A stretch of 64,000 nucleotides of DNA from Parapristionchus giblindavisi (lineage: Eukaryota > Nematoda > Chromadorea > Rhabditida > Diplogasteridae): positions 1 to 64,000 of the forward strand of contig CALSFV010000206.1 of NCBI GenBank assembly GCA_943737045.1. Direction: 5' to 3'. Position 1 is the first letter of the stretch; each line of letters begins with the position of its first letter. Made by a program: the position numbers and the translations under genes. This document shows, piece after piece, positions 20,526-31,560 of this stretch. The notes beneath the pieces are model-generated. The model did no database searches. It was not told the DNA's origin and saw only the letters and a list, made by a program, of their open reading frames with translations.

Positions 20526-21207
20526 ACAATACCAAATGTGCAAAAAAATATCGCATACCAGACATCGAACTATTTACCTACAATATGAAATACGAGCAGC
20601 TTATCCACTACACCAGATGGGGTGCCGACTTGATTTAAAATGGCCTCGAATTTCGCGATTTAAAATATCGATTTTCTCGAAGCGCATAAACATTTGAATT
20701 TTATTTATCAACGGTGTCACATCGGAATCGAATGATGATTCGAATAATATATGCAACTAGTCATAAATCCAAGAGAATGAAAAATTAAAACCGAAAAGTG
20801 ACTGTTCCTATTTTCTGGAAAGAATATTGATAACATCTAATACTATACACAAACAATATCAGATAGCGAAAACATCGGGTCGTCCAGTTTTTTCTAAATT
20901 AAAACTATATTAAATAGCATGCATTAAACTTGTTACATAATTTTATAAAAGTACGAGAGCTTGTCGACACCATTATTCTTGGTAATTCCTTCATCCTAAA
21001 AGAGGTTCCGGGTTGACACCATTGCTCGAATATTATTGGAAAAGCCGTCCATTTTAGGGGATTTTCTGCGTCTACCGGTCTTCAGAGAACTGATTGTGAA
21101 TAAAAATGTGACATTAGCATAATGTTCACAGACACAGAAATACGAAAAGTGAAGGAGGAAGAAGGATGGGAGTGACGATCAAGGAAATAGGGTTTAGAAT
21201 AATGGAA
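20526..21207. other. Gene-free stretch
   Basis: AT-rich with no recognised gene. Near 21,000 the sequence GGTTCCGGGTTGACACC is not part of a tRNA. Confidence 0.35.
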
Positions 21208-21239
21208 CTGGGGGAGAGGGAGAGGGAGAGGGAGAGGGA

Positions 21240-21285
<46 letters not shown>

Positions 21286-21320
21286 GGAGAGATAGAGGGA
21301 GATGGAGAGAGAGGAGAGGG
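21208..21320. repeat. (GA)n microsatellite
   Basis: GGGAGA units grading into pure GA. Confidence 0.95.
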
Positions 21321-21334
21321 AGAAAAGGGAAATG

Positions 21335-21480
21335 CTGACCCTCTAATCAAATCTACACGTCGCCAGGAATCTTCCTCGCCTAGTAATTGTGTTTGGTCAG
21401 TTTTATTGTTTCAGGAAACCCATTATGAGATTTGGAAAATGTGTGCGATCGAGAAACGCAAAGTAAGCCCATATTTTTGA
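21335..21480 (+). pseudogene. Intron-exon fragment shared with 26,030
   Basis: GGAATCTTCCTCGCCTAG..TTTATTGTTTCAG looks like the end of an intron, followed by a 47-nt open segment (ETHYEIWKMCAIEKRK) and AAAG|TAAG. The junction is repeated at 26,030-26,105. Two copies of one splice acceptor suggest scattered pseudogene pieces. The parent is unknown. Confidence 0.4.
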
Positions 21481-21544
21481 AAATTCCAAGACGCGAATTT
21501 CAATTAAATTGAATTAAAGTGAGAATGTTCAGCACATTTTTTTA

Positions 21545-21620
21545 AATTCTATCCGGCAACACTCTCTGGCTTTCTTTGATTGCTAGAGTGAGGCCAGAGC
21601 ATACGAAAAATAGCCCGGTG
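21545..21620. mobile_element. Family A TTAA element, partial
   Basis: GGCAACACTCTCTGGCTTTC..GAGTGAGGCCAGAGC and ATAGCCCGGTGTCAC represent the core and right arm. Confidence 0.5.
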
Positions 21621-21921
21621 TCACAGTATTCTGGTCCAAGCCATATTTCTTCGAAAGCAAGACAAAGGAGAGACCATTGTATTCGAGAGAGTTTGTATGT
21701 TGAGCGGTCGTTCTTGCTTTGAAAGTCATGAGAACGCTGTGGTGTGCACTTCTAAAGGCATCACTCTGTATAATATGATTAATATGATCCAATAGGTGTA
21801 CTGGAATTGCACTACCAAGGAAACGTTCCGCTTTAGAAGCATTGTGAAACATATTTGAACCAGGCGATATCGTAGTTATGTCACTTCCTAAAAATGGAGA
21901 AACCAAAGACATCTTGTACAT
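21600..21921 (-). pseudogene. Dispersed coding fragment (GSNMFHN family), longest copy
   Basis: The minus-strand frame gives about 105 residues, from FLGSDITTISPGSNMFHNAS through PVHLLDHINHI and KARTTAQHTNSLEYNGLSF to KKYGLDQNTV. Its first third matches copies at 6.2 and 20.0 kb, and its last third matches 46,141-46,240. TCCATTTTTAG just before GSDITT looks like a splice acceptor, so this may be one internal exon. The family is not recognised. No membrane segment or catalytic motif stands out. Confidence 0.5.
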
Positions 21922-22388
21922 AAAGAAGACATCATATTTTGGATAGGATGCTTACGAAAAAAGATAATGATGTTATTATTATTCATTATTCATGTTTTAC
22001 TGATGGAAAATTAAATAAATAAATAAACTCCAATAACTTCATGTGAGTAGCGACTTTCTATGCTTTGGCTTTAACTAGCCGCGGACTTGCAAGTCTACGC
22101 CTAGTGGGAATGACAAGTAAACTACTAGTTTGGAAATACCAGAGCAGGTCACACGCATTTCCCTTGGTAGTTAGCATCTCTCTCTCTCTCTCTCACTCAA
22201 TCGCAAGCCCACGATATCTTGGTCGCTGCTCGTGTAGTCCTTCCCTCGACTCACTCATGGGGGTTCCCTCTCTTCTCTCTTTATCCATCTCCACTTCCTA
22301 TCTACTTCTCTCATGTGCACTTTAAATCTGATAAGTCAATCAGACTGATGCTTCATGTTTGGCTTCTCAATGCTATAACTGAAAAGCT

Positions 22389-22505
22389 TTAAAGGCGGAA
22401 TCCGAGCTTATTTAAGACTCTTTCTCGGTTACTACTCCTGTGACGGATACAGTGAGGGGTCATAGCGGAGATTCAAATTAGATTTGGGGTTGGACCCCTA
22501 GAGCT
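22389..22505. mobile_element. Family A TTAA element, diverged
   Basis: TTAAAGGCGGAATCCGAGCT at the left and AAATTAGATTTGGGGTTGG at the right keep the outline, but the core is unlike the other copies. Confidence 0.5.
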
Positions 22506-22696
22506 CATGTACTTTGACGGTAATCTTTCTATCATTAAATACTGAACCGACTGTCGGGCATGCGTGGGGAGGCAGATGCAGGATCATTTCACCACTGTTC
22601 AGAAAAAGAATAATCAGTCCGCGGAGTTTGAGAAATAGTGACATGTAGCGACCGTGGTACTGGGAGGGGTGTGAGGGGGGTTTATGCATCGATACA

Positions 22697-22769
22697 CTTG
22701 CCTTACCTGCCTACGCCGTGACCTCCGCCGTAACGACGGAGGGGGTTACGGCGTAGGCACGTAAGGCAA

Positions 22770-22770
<1 letters not shown>
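22697..22770. mobile_element. GCCTACGCCGTAAC hairpin element
   Basis: TTGCCTTACCTGCCTACGCC pairs with GGCGTAGGCACGTAAGGCAA across CCTCCGCCGTAACGACGGAGG. It abuts a long AAT tract. Confidence 0.7.
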
Positions 22771-22925
<155 letters not shown>

Positions 22926-23087
22926 GATAATCAAATGTAGCGATGCATTACGGGTTGGAAATGCTGATTACATTCAGTTAATATTGTAATGTGGTACCAA
23001 AAGTAACGCGACCAAGACCAATTCACGTAATGACAAGGGGAGCACAAGTTAAATTTTTAACAAAAAAGTCATTTTAAGCAAATCTCG

Positions 23088-23386
23088 ATCTCCGGTATTT
23101 TTTGCTCGCGGGGCACACCGTTGAGAGGCCAAATCTCGCGGGGTACACCGCGAGGTGCACCACGGTGTGGAAGTGACGGCGTGCCTCGCGGGGTGGACAT
23201 CATATCTCGCGGGGCACACCGTCCCTCCTGCCCCGCGAGGCACGCCGTCGTCCACCTCGCTGGGCTCCCCGTCTAGAGGCTGCAGCTCGCGAGGTACCCC
23301 GTCTAAGTGTTCTACCCCGCGGTGTACCTCGCGGCGTACACCATGGGATTGAACGGTGTGTCCTGCGAGTAAAAAATACCGGAGAT
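23088..23386. mobile_element. GC-rich fold-back with CTCGCGGGGCACACCG repeats
   Basis: ATCTCCGGTATTTTTTGCTC and AAAAAATACCGGAGAT are the ends. Between them the motif CTCGCGGGGCACACCG and variants recur about eight times in both orientations, giving a sharp GC-rich island in AT-rich DNA. The open frames across it (Pro/Arg/Gly-rich) are a by-product of the repeat. Confidence 0.7.
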
Positions 23387-23863
23387 TGCAGTGAGAGAGA
23401 GTCGAAGTACCAGTAAGAAGCGTATTGTAATAGAATCAAAGAAACCACAATAAGGGGAAGAAAAAGGAAAATTATAAATAAGAATGATATCAATATCGGC
23501 AGTGCTTGTCGCGAAACAAATAGCAATTACAATAGTAATAGTATGAGAGGTGTAAGCAGTTGTGTACAACGGTAGAGATTGTAAATAAGAATGATATCAA
23601 TAGATCATTGCCAATAATAAGGATATTATTGCAGGAAGACTGGAGATCGAACGGGATTTGCATAAATATGGCCAACTACGAGATTAGACACAGCAAAAAA
23701 AGCTTTTACCGAAAAAAAAGAGATTAAGAGAAAAAGACTACGTTATAGAAACAATTGAATAGAAGAACCGATTGTAGTACAATAGAGTAATCTGTCGACC
23801 TGCAGGCTTATTTGTCATTCGACCCATCTAAATATAAATTGATGCAAGAATAGCATATTTTGT

Positions 23864-24211
23864 TTAAAGGTGGTGTCCGGCGAATATTTTCGTGAACAAA
23901 CTGTGAAGACAGAAATATAGCAAAAGTTATTCTGCATAGAGTACATAGATTATTTTATGCTAATTCAGCTTATTGATCGCTAGAATCATGAATGAATCAT
24001 GCTTGATGTACAGGCAAAGGCGCGAAATTTTGAAAATAAGAAAGTTCGGCAATAGGTTTCGAACCCCCGACGTTGCGCTAACTAGACAGCACATTTACCA
24101 CTACACCAAGAGATAGATGACTGGCCACAATAATTTCTTCCATATCACTTATCCCTTGCACAAATGATACATTACGTATTTGCATAGACATTCGAGGGCC
24201 TCCATCTTTAA
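23864..24211 (-). mobile_element. Family C TTAA element with tRNA-like core
   Basis: TTAAAGGTGGTGTCCGGCGA to GGCCTCCATCTTTAA, in the opposite orientation to the 7,511 copy and of matching length (348 bp). The tRNA-like module lies at 24,053-24,113 on the minus strand. Confidence 0.85.
24053..24113 (-). pseudogene. tRNA-like module in family C
   Basis: Minus strand CTTGGTGTAGTGGTAAATG and GGGGGTTCGAAACC provide A and B boxes. The anticodon arm differs from the 7,605 copy, showing relaxed constraint there. Confidence 0.55.
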
Positions 24212-24435
24212 AGCCGATCTCGAAATGGTCACATGTATTTTGCGAGGAAAAAAAGCGAATATGAGAAGCAGATTGTGGATTGTGTGGCAATTAGCGATGA
24301 ATATGAGGGCTTAGAGCGGCAGTAGGATACATATGAGATGGCACGTTTTATGCACAAAATAGCAGCGACAATTCTCAGTTTTCAATGCGCATGCCTTACT
24401 ATAGCATTGCCAATCAAACTGCATTCGAATTTAAA

Positions 24436-24530
24436 AATACGGCCCGCTCTGGCAATACTCTCTCGTAAACGGAGAATGCGAGAGAGCGTTGGCAGAGCGG
24501 AGAGTTTCAAACTAGCTAGGGCGTGCCCCA
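24436..24530. mobile_element. Family A TTAA element, left end lost
   Basis: GCTCTGGCAATACTCTCTCG pairs with CGAGAGAGCGTTGGCAGAGC, followed by GAGAGTTTCAAACTAGCTAG and GGCGTGCCCC. Confidence 0.7.
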
Positions 24531-24539
24531 ATAAATGGC

Positions 24540-25183
24540 TGCATTTGCTGGCAACGGGAAACGTGTCACTTTTCTAGTTTCTCAAAAACATAAAAAGTAA
24601 ATTAAGTCCGATAAAGATTTCAAGCGAATTTTGAAGATAGGTTGGTACCAATAAGTAATGTGAAATAGTAGAGCGTCCATGGAATATTTCCACAGCATAT
24701 CGCGAATGGAGCAAACATGTCAGAATATATGACCGTGCGAACTTTCTAATCTTACGAATGGCATCGAGGAATGTAAACATGCGCAGCACTAGGTATAATC
24801 AAGGAAATCACAAATATTTGTTCGGCCAGACCTCAATAATACGCTTAAAATAAGAGAATAACTAAGAAAGTATGATGAAAGGCCCTAAATTTATAAAGGA
24901 TAACAAATTGCTTAAATAATATCAAGTTGCATACGAAACCTAACCACATTCGTAGCATTCTCCATCATTTCTTAGGGCCCTTTCAGTGGAATAGGTTTAC
25001 ATAGGAATGAACAATGAGCCTTTATTCGAGAACTAATGAGATCATTATTTGCAAAAATGCAGTAACGAAAGTAGTTGATATTTAATATTAGCATAAATTA
25101 AAATTAAGGTAAATTTAGCAAAACTATCTCGCTCAGAGATATATGTAATTAATGAAACGCGAGATGATAGAGCAACGCTCGCT
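24540..25183. other. Gene-free stretch
   Basis: Two phrases containing AAGGGCCC/AGGGCCCTTT occur (24,880 and 24,975), as in a very diverged fold-back. No gene recognised. Confidence 0.35.
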
Positions 25184-25556
25184 TTAAAGAAGGGGACCCA
25201 CGAGTTTTTTCGTGACTAAACTGGCCAGACAGAACTATTGATCCCATCTCCTTGTATACAAAAACAATTTTCTCTAAAACTATAGATGCCCCAGAATACC
25301 GTAATTCGGGCATAAAGTTCATTACTATGCCCAGGGAAAGGCGCGAGTTTTTGAAATTGAAGCACAAATGTATAGAAAATTGCAAACGCGAATCGAACCC
25401 GCGTGGCGCGGTTACAAGCGCTGACTACTAACCACTGAGCCACACACTCTACGCGATCAACCAGTCAAATCTAATAGAGAACAGAATGTCACGTCCTATG
25501 TCCCACGTTCACCATGTCAATAGCGCAGCCCAAATCTCGTGGATCCCCTTCTTTAA
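25184..25556. mobile_element. Family D TTAA element with tRNA-like core
   Basis: TTAAAGAAGGGGACCCACGA and TCGTGGATCCCCTTCTTTAA bound 373 bp. The layout copies family C (outer arms, tRNA-like module, AAAGGCGCGAGTTTTTGAAA block) although the arm sequence differs, so the two families appear to share a common plan. The right TTAA is shared with the next element. Confidence 0.85.
25383..25447 (-). pseudogene. tRNA-like module in family D
   Basis: Minus strand GTGTGGCTCAGTGGTTAGTAG and CGCGGGTTCGATTCGCG. The CTTGTAA loop would be Thr(UGU)-like but the anticodon stem is mismatched. Confidence 0.6.
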
Positions 25557-25671
25557 AGACATAACCATAGCTAATTTGAAACTCTCCGCTCTAGCCGTGC
25601 TCTCTCGCTCACTTTATCTGCGAGAAAGTGTGGCGGAGATTCCAATTAGCTAGGGGTATGTATGCCTTTAA
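25553..25671. mobile_element. Family A TTAA element, complete
   Basis: TTAA at both ends, arms CATAGCTAATTTGAAACTCT and CCAATTAGCTAGGGGTATG. It shares its left TTAA with the family D copy, so one inserted exactly at the end of the other. Confidence 0.85.
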
Positions 25672-25719
25672 GCTTCAAAGCATCAGTTGTTTTCCACTGC
25701 GTGTATACTATGACATTTA

Positions 25720-26105
25720 GCAGGGATTGGCCTATGCTCGCACAATTGGTTCATGATACGAACGGACAATCGGGAAGAAAAATAAATAGCTATATAGAGA
25801 TAGTGGAGAGTGGAGACCGGAAGCAACTGATGGCAAAGGCTCGAAATAGCGTCATGTCAGGCGTTCTAGAATCGACAAAGGAAGAAACAATGCAAGAAAT
25901 CAAGGAACAAAACGGAAATCAGCTGCCGAACCAATTCCCTCGTAGAAAGGGGTCGAGAGAGAGGTGGAACGCATTTTGCTATACAGAAGCGGAAACAAAA
26001 ATGGGATGTACAATTCGCATTATCTGGAATCTTCCTCACCTTACTAATTGTGTTTGGTCAGTTTTATTGTTTCAGTGAAACCCTGATGAGATTTGGCAAC
26101 TCTTT
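25720..26105 (+). pseudogene. Possible gene fragment with one intron
   Basis: From about 25,727 an open frame reads WPMLAQLVHDTNGQSGRK, then LMAKARNSVMSGVLEST and EETMQEIKEQNGNQ, a charged, probably helical stretch. It is followed by an intron-like end TTTATTGTTTCAG at 26,064-26,076 and a short segment shared with 21,410. After this acceptor the copy reads TGAAACCCTGATGAG, one base longer than the other copy. Not recognised; probably a broken gene piece. Confidence 0.35.
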
Positions 26106-26296
26106 GTTTGGAAAACGGAGAAATCACAGCGCAAATTACCGTAGAGAGGGTGAGAATAGATCACGGGAGTGATCTATCGGAAAGAGGAGGAGGTAATGAC
26201 CCGTCTCATTGCTCCATCTCATTTCTATTCCTATGCCTGTGCCGATCAATCATTACAAATACATGCTTTCAAATCAATTAACAAAATTAAACAATG

Positions 26297-26745
26297 TTAT
26301 AAAAATAACACACATTTAGGTAAAACACTAGAAAAAGAGGACACGCAGAAATAACAAAAGGCTGTTATAGATCGCAATTGCGTGAAATGGATGAGAGTGA
26401 GAGAGTGGATAGACGGGAGAGGTTAGGATAGGGATAGAGAGAGACAGTGGGGTCAAGTCATCAGTGAGCTCATACTGGGTATTTCATAATCATATAATAT
26501 GATTTATTATTATGAAATGCCTTTATGCGCTCGAAAAGACAAAATAAAATGATTTTTAGATAAATTTGCATATAGTCGAATACGCATAAATACGATGGTA
26601 GCAAAATTGATTGGTACAATTACAATAAAAGAGTAAATGAACGGACTCTCTCACTTACCCATTTCATCCAATTGTCATCTATAACAGCGTCCTCTTTTTC
26701 TAGTGTTTTACCCTTGTATATCCCGAATGTGTGTTATTTATAGGT
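26297..26745. mobile_element. Fold-back element
   Basis: TATAAAAATAACACACATTT, AAAACACTAGAAAAAGAGGA and GTGAAATGGATGAGAGTGAG in the left half are mirrored in the right half. Arms are about 110 bp and imperfect. No target duplication could be fixed. Confidence 0.65.
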
Positions 26746-28167
26746 AATTTTTCATTGGTGATGGGTAGAATACCCGAAACGCTTCTGACCGAGAAAACTA
26801 GATGACCCAACTCTTCACGAACTGTGGCATAACTAAGCACAACGCCATCATAGCATTTTATTGGAATAAAATAATCAAAAAAATATTTAAAAAAGCTTTA
26901 TTGTGTTTAGGCCGCTACGTCCAGCGCAAATTAGATAAAAGAAAATAACTATCTTTATTTTTTGAAAAAAAAGTTCTGTCACGTAGTCTAGTTTTGGAGT
27001 ATCAATGCACACATAGAATAATGTTGCAATTCAGTTGCCTTTTAGCCTCTCCGGAGAATAAATTCGTCATCTAATGTATACAAGCCGTTAAAGTTGTCTT
27101 AATGTGTCGGCGAATGCTTGTTGTGCAATTGGACGCCATTATAGGATACCCACCAACGTTATTTGCAACTCCACACAGCGTTTCGAGACCGCTAATGGTG
27201 TCACTGAGAAAAAGGTAAAAAAGAGGGAGTACTCAACAGTTGAGAGAGCACAAACGATTATGTACCATACCGTAATTTCTTTGGCACATTAGTTTATTGT
27301 TGCATTTTGTAAACATTTTTTTAGACACACTAATCAATAGGTGTTTTTCAAGGCTATTAAATCAAAATGTTACGAGATTTCTCAGTAATAAATTGGCCAC
27401 AAACTCCTTTAAATCGTTGACCCAGCGGCTTTGAAAGTTGTATACTAATGTACTACCCACCTTATAACACCTGCGAATGTTATTAATAGATTAATACTGA
27501 TATACATATACATTTCGAATAACAACAAGAGAGCAGTGAAATACATTACCTTATAGCATTCACACATTGGTGAGGTGAGTCATGTTATAGTTTCAATATC
27601 ATCTTTGTGCGCTGCTATATTAAGTTTTCGCGTGAAAACAGCAAAGATCACGGACATTTGGAACAACAATTACGACTTAAAATAGACTAAAAAGCCAAGG
27701 AAGACGACAGAACAGTAATTACAACTGAGCACCGAACACGAACTCTGTAATGAGATGGAACTACTGTTGAGATGGATTAGCTTACAGGGAGAGCGACCAC
27801 TTCCAATAGCCTCTGCACTGCACACACTATTTCTCCGTTCTCTAACAGCGAGAGAGAGTTGAAGAGACCGTTTAAAGGTGTCAGCACTTTAACTGAGCTC
27901 AAGGAATATTTAGAATTAGTCATATTTTAGCTGATGTCAATACCAAGCAGGGGATCGGAAGAGTCTGCAAAATTCAAAAAGTAATGAAACGAATAGACGT
28001 AATATTAATTACGTGGAGATGAGCGCGAATTTCACACAATATCGATAAAACGGTGTATGAAAAAAATGAAAAATAAATTCGCATCTTTTTTTTCAACGAA
28101 ATCTATCCTGAGGCACTAGGTCGGATGAGAATCATTTGCGTATGAGCGACAAGCACTAATGAATAGA
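26746..28167. other. Stretch without a supported gene
   Basis: A rearranged family B relic (ATTTCTCCGTTCTCTAACAG..GAAGAGACCGTTTAAAGG) lies at about 27,791-27,880. A short frame at 27,104 (MSANACCAIGRHYRIP) is unconvincing. Confidence 0.4.
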
Positions 28168-28299
28168 CTCAGGTGTTTGAATCCTTGCATGATCCAAGTA
28201 AAATTCGTGCAATTAATGACATGATCATGCATGGAATACACTCGAATCATGCATGATTATACTTGTATTCGTGATCATGCAAGGATTTCAACACCAGAG
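28168..28299. mobile_element. Short GATCATGCATG element
   Basis: CTCAGGTGTTTGAATCCTTG and CAAGGATTTCAACACCAGAG match the ends of the element at 17,977-18,249, but only one CATGATCATGCATGG block and one ATGCATGATTATAC block are present, giving 132 against 273 bp. Confidence 0.75.
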
Positions 28300-28559
28300 A
28301 GAGAGAGAGAAAGTTATCATCTTATTCATTGGTTCTCATCCGACCTAGCGTCTATTCTGACAATACGAGAGCAGAACGAGACAGCAGCTACTCAGCTACT
28401 CCGGCGATTAGTGTGAGTGTGCAAGCCGAGACATCCTGTATCCCTCCCTACCCCCGTTTGTGTGTCCTGCTTATAAATTAACCATGACCATAGACAATCA
28501 CACGTAATTTCAAGCTAAACAGTCACAGAAATCATCGGAAAACACGGTTACTTCGCAGA

Positions 28560-28712
28560 AAGGGGCTTTTTAGAAATTGGAAAATTTTGCCAATAGGTTT
28601 CCACCATGGCAATAGGTTATGCTAACTATTCCGCAGATTTACGACTGCGTCAGGGGATAGATGAATGGTCTTGATAATTTTTTAAATATCATTCGCGGGA
28701 CGTGGTCCTTAA
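28560..28712 (-). mobile_element. Family C element, truncated
   Basis: It retains the GGAAAATTTTGCCAATAGG block, a corrupted tRNA-like B box (GGTTTCC) and the end ATTCGCGGGACGTGGTCCTTAA. Confidence 0.6.
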
Positions 28713-29048
28713 AGATAGAGCTTTGAATAAACGAGAAAAACAGGATGGGAAGGATCTGTGGCTTTGTGTTCTGGTGGAAGAACCCGATCAAAACAGCGGC
28801 AAGCAAAGAAAGCTGAAAAAAGAGACCGGATCTGGTCGAGAAAAATCTCTGGCACTCTCGATTTCACAAACTATCTTTCTCTCCTCCTTCATGCAAATGC
28901 AATTATGACAGAAAGGGGATAATGAAATGGAATAAAGAGAAAGAGGGATGGATGAGATGATATTGTCCTGCTTAATATAATAAATACTTAATAAATAATT
29001 ATCGTTTCTTACAATATACTGGCAAACTTGAAAGAAAAAAAACATGGA

Positions 29049-29330
29049 TATTGAGCGTATAAAATACACTTGTTTATTTGGTACGAGAGTAGCCAACCAC
29101 TCCCACAAGAGACTTTCTTGTTTTGCATGGTTCAGAAACTATGCCGATCTCTTTTATATATCACATAGCGCGCGGCGAAGGTCAGCCGGGGTAGAGAGAG
29201 GCAGCGGAGAGACAATCGAGAGGCGGGGCGAGATGTAGAAGGCTACATCTCGATCGCCTCTCGATTATGACTTCCGTTCGTTAGCACCATTTGTCATCTT
29301 CTTATGCAAGTACATTTTATACGTACAATA
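29049..29330 (+). mobile_element. TATTG..CAATA element, complete (282 bp)
   Basis: Ends TATTGAGCGTATAAAAT and ATTTTATACGTACAATA. The interior includes TTCTTGTTTTGCATGGTTCA, a GCGCGCGGCGAAGGTCAGCC block and a small hairpin GATGTAGAAGGCTACATC. It has the same length as the copy at 31,561. Confidence 0.85.
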
Positions 29331-29434
29331 GAGGGATTGCGAAACGGTGAAAATATCAATCGACAAAGTGCAATTACTTCATATTAGGACCAACATAATT
29401 CTAACTACGATACATCTCAGAATATAATATATAT

Positions 29435-29630
29435 ATGATTTATTTGGCAAAATGCCTAATTTCGTCTTTATTTCTCTTGCTCACTCTCACTCTCTATCTC
29501 TCTATCTTTATCTTGCGTTCTCTATCTCCTCTGTCTCTCTATCACTATCCCTCCTCCTCCTTCTCTCATGTTCCCTATGGAGTAAGTAATAGACTGACTG
29601 CGACGCGTGCTGCTGTTTCACGCTGACAAT
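29435..29630. repeat. CT-rich tract with shared GTAAGTAATAGACTGACTGC flank
   Basis: The phrase GAGTAAGTAATAGACTGACT next to a pyrimidine tract recurs exactly at 51,846-51,867. The two microsatellites therefore sit in copies of one dispersed repeat. Confidence 0.55.
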
Positions 29631-29639
29631 GAGAAGAGG

Positions 29640-29670
29640 AGATGGTAGACGGAGAGGGAGAAAGGGAGAG

Positions 29671-29710
<40 letters not shown>

Positions 29711-29785
29711 GTGAGAGAGTGAGTGAGAGAGGGAGAGGAGAGAGAGAGAAAGAGGGAGCGAGAGAGAGTGAGAGAGAAACGTCTG
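29640..29785. repeat. (GA)n microsatellite
   Basis: GA tract with GTGA interruptions. Confidence 0.95.
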
Positions 29786-29914
29786 GTCGAAAAACGAATA
29801 AATGAGAGGCAGCAATAGTGAGTTTATTAGGCAACAATTGTTGAAACAGGAGACAGTAGAGGATTATTATCCTTATGAGTGAACAATGGAGCATAATGCT
29901 CTGTCTAAAAGAAA

Positions 29915-30724
29915 CCCACACAGAGCTAATTTAACTCTCCGCTCTGCCAACGCTCTCTCGTAGACAATGCAAGCGATAGAATGCGGCCAGAGCGGAGAGT
30001 TTCATAATATAGTGATGACTTAAAGTTTAACAAGCATGTCGACAATATTATAAATAAAGCCAACGCTCGCTGCTCTTATATCCATCGATCATTAAAATCC
30101 CGTAGCCCATCTTTATACGCCCGCCTTTTCTGTGTATACGTCCGTCCCTTGCTCGAATATTGTTCTGAAGTGTGGAATGTTCCTTGTTTAACGACGTGTA
30201 ATAGAGTCGAGTCCGTCCTTAAACGTTATTCCAGAATCGTTTTCTCACGGTGTCGTCTCCCACCTGCCGATTACACTCGACGCCTCTCAATTCTGGATTT
30301 GCCCACCCTCCAACTGAGAAGACGTAGAATTGATCTCGCTGTTGTATTTAAGATAATCCACAATTTTATTGATCTGAATCCTCGTGATTTTTTCAACTTT
30401 TCTAATGTATTAAACCTTACTCGTGGTCACCCTATGAAATTGTCTATTATTTCTTCTTCATCAACTAGACATTTATCATTTATTGCTAATAGAATAGTTC
30501 ACGAATGGAATTCTTTAGACGCAATTGTAGTAACCGTTACCAATTCTTCTATCTTTTGTAATACTCTAAAAACTGTGATTAAGTAATTTGCAGTTTATTC
30601 TTCTTTATTGTTTTCAATCAGTACATTCATATACCATGATTTATCTTCTCATTTTTGATCTGTATAGAGAAGATAAATATATTATTATTATTATTATTAA
30701 TAGCTCGGTGTGTGCCTTTAACCG
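29915..30724. mobile_element. Family A TTAA element split by a retrotransposon
   Basis: The left part (AGCTAATTTAACTCTCCGC to GAGAGTTTCATAATA) stops at about 30,009 and the remaining right arm TAGCTCGGTGTGTGCCTTTAA appears at 30,703-30,724. The two pieces join to make a normal family A element. Confidence 0.8.
30008..30703 (+). mobile_element. 5'-truncated non-LTR retrotransposon, C-terminal end of the reverse transcriptase ORF
   Basis: An open frame of about 190 codons (30,011-30,586) starts SDDLKFNKHVDNIINKANAR and continues LFCVYVRPLLEYCSEVW, CNRVESVLKRYSRIVF and RRRRIDLAVVFKIIHNFIDL, ending at TAA. This is the familiar thumb/connection region downstream of the catalytic site in jockey/CR1-type reverse transcriptases. 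The endonuclease and the FADD catalytic box are absent, so the copy is dead. The 3' end carries a short untranslated region and a (TTA)n tail, normal for target-primed insertions. It landed inside a family A element. The frame is free of stops, so the insertion is fairly young. Confidence 0.85.
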
Positions 30725-30960
30725 AGTGAGTGCAATACAATATAGACAATGAGGTATATTGTCCAATCTGTTAAAGTGGACACCCTCTCTGTTTCTCTCA
30801 GAATTATATTATATCAGAGGACCTTTCACTGAAATATTCGTTTGTGCCAACTGTGCTATACGAATTGTTTCCCTTTATTCACAAAGAAAAAATATATGTT
30901 AGATCTAGTATATTTCTTGCTAGATCATGCCGTATATCTTTCATATTTTCAAAGTACTGA

Positions 30961-31349
30961 CAAGGGAATCCCCTGAGGCCATACTCTCCGATCAGGTCCA
31001 AATTTTTACTGGAGGTACATTTCATATAGGGATGATGTTTGGCGGTACCAGAAATAGCTTAGCTCTTCTTTGAAATTTTAAAATTATTGTTAAAAATCGA
31101 CAATAAAATTTGAAGCGTGCTCATCAGAAATAACACCATAACATCGTAATCAGAGTGAAAAAGTTACATATGCAAATTTGATTGCTATAAATCGGTTTCG
31201 AAAGTGTTTAAGCTGTATTTTGTCGATTTTAAAATTAATTTTAAAATTTCAAAGAAGAGCTGAGCAATTTCTGATACCGCCATACATCATCCCTGTACCA
31301 GTAAAAATTTGGAGGTCATCGTTGAGTGTGACCTCAGGGCATTCCCTTG
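30961..31349. mobile_element. CAAGGG fold-back, complete
   Basis: CAAGGGAATCCCCTGAGG and CCTCAGGGCATTCCCTTG are the ends, with TGA on both sides. Inner arms include TCCAAATTTTTACTGG and AGCTCTTCTTTGAAATTTTA. Confidence 0.85.
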
Positions 31350-31560
31350 TGAGTACAACAGTACCCTCTCAAAACCGTAAGGTGAATACAAAATGTAACT
31401 AATTCGAACACAATGTCTTAAGTCGATCTTTATGACTCACTACAAACTGATTACATAAAAATGTATTTCAACAAATCTTCAGGATCATTTGAGAAACAGA
31501 TATCAAAGATCAAAGATCAGTAGTGATTGCGCACAGCGTTTAGCGAATAATATTGGTAAT

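Noticed and set aside
23049..23526. Arg/Pro/Gly-rich proteins on both strands
   Set aside because: They follow from the GC-rich 16-bp repeat and shift frame between units.
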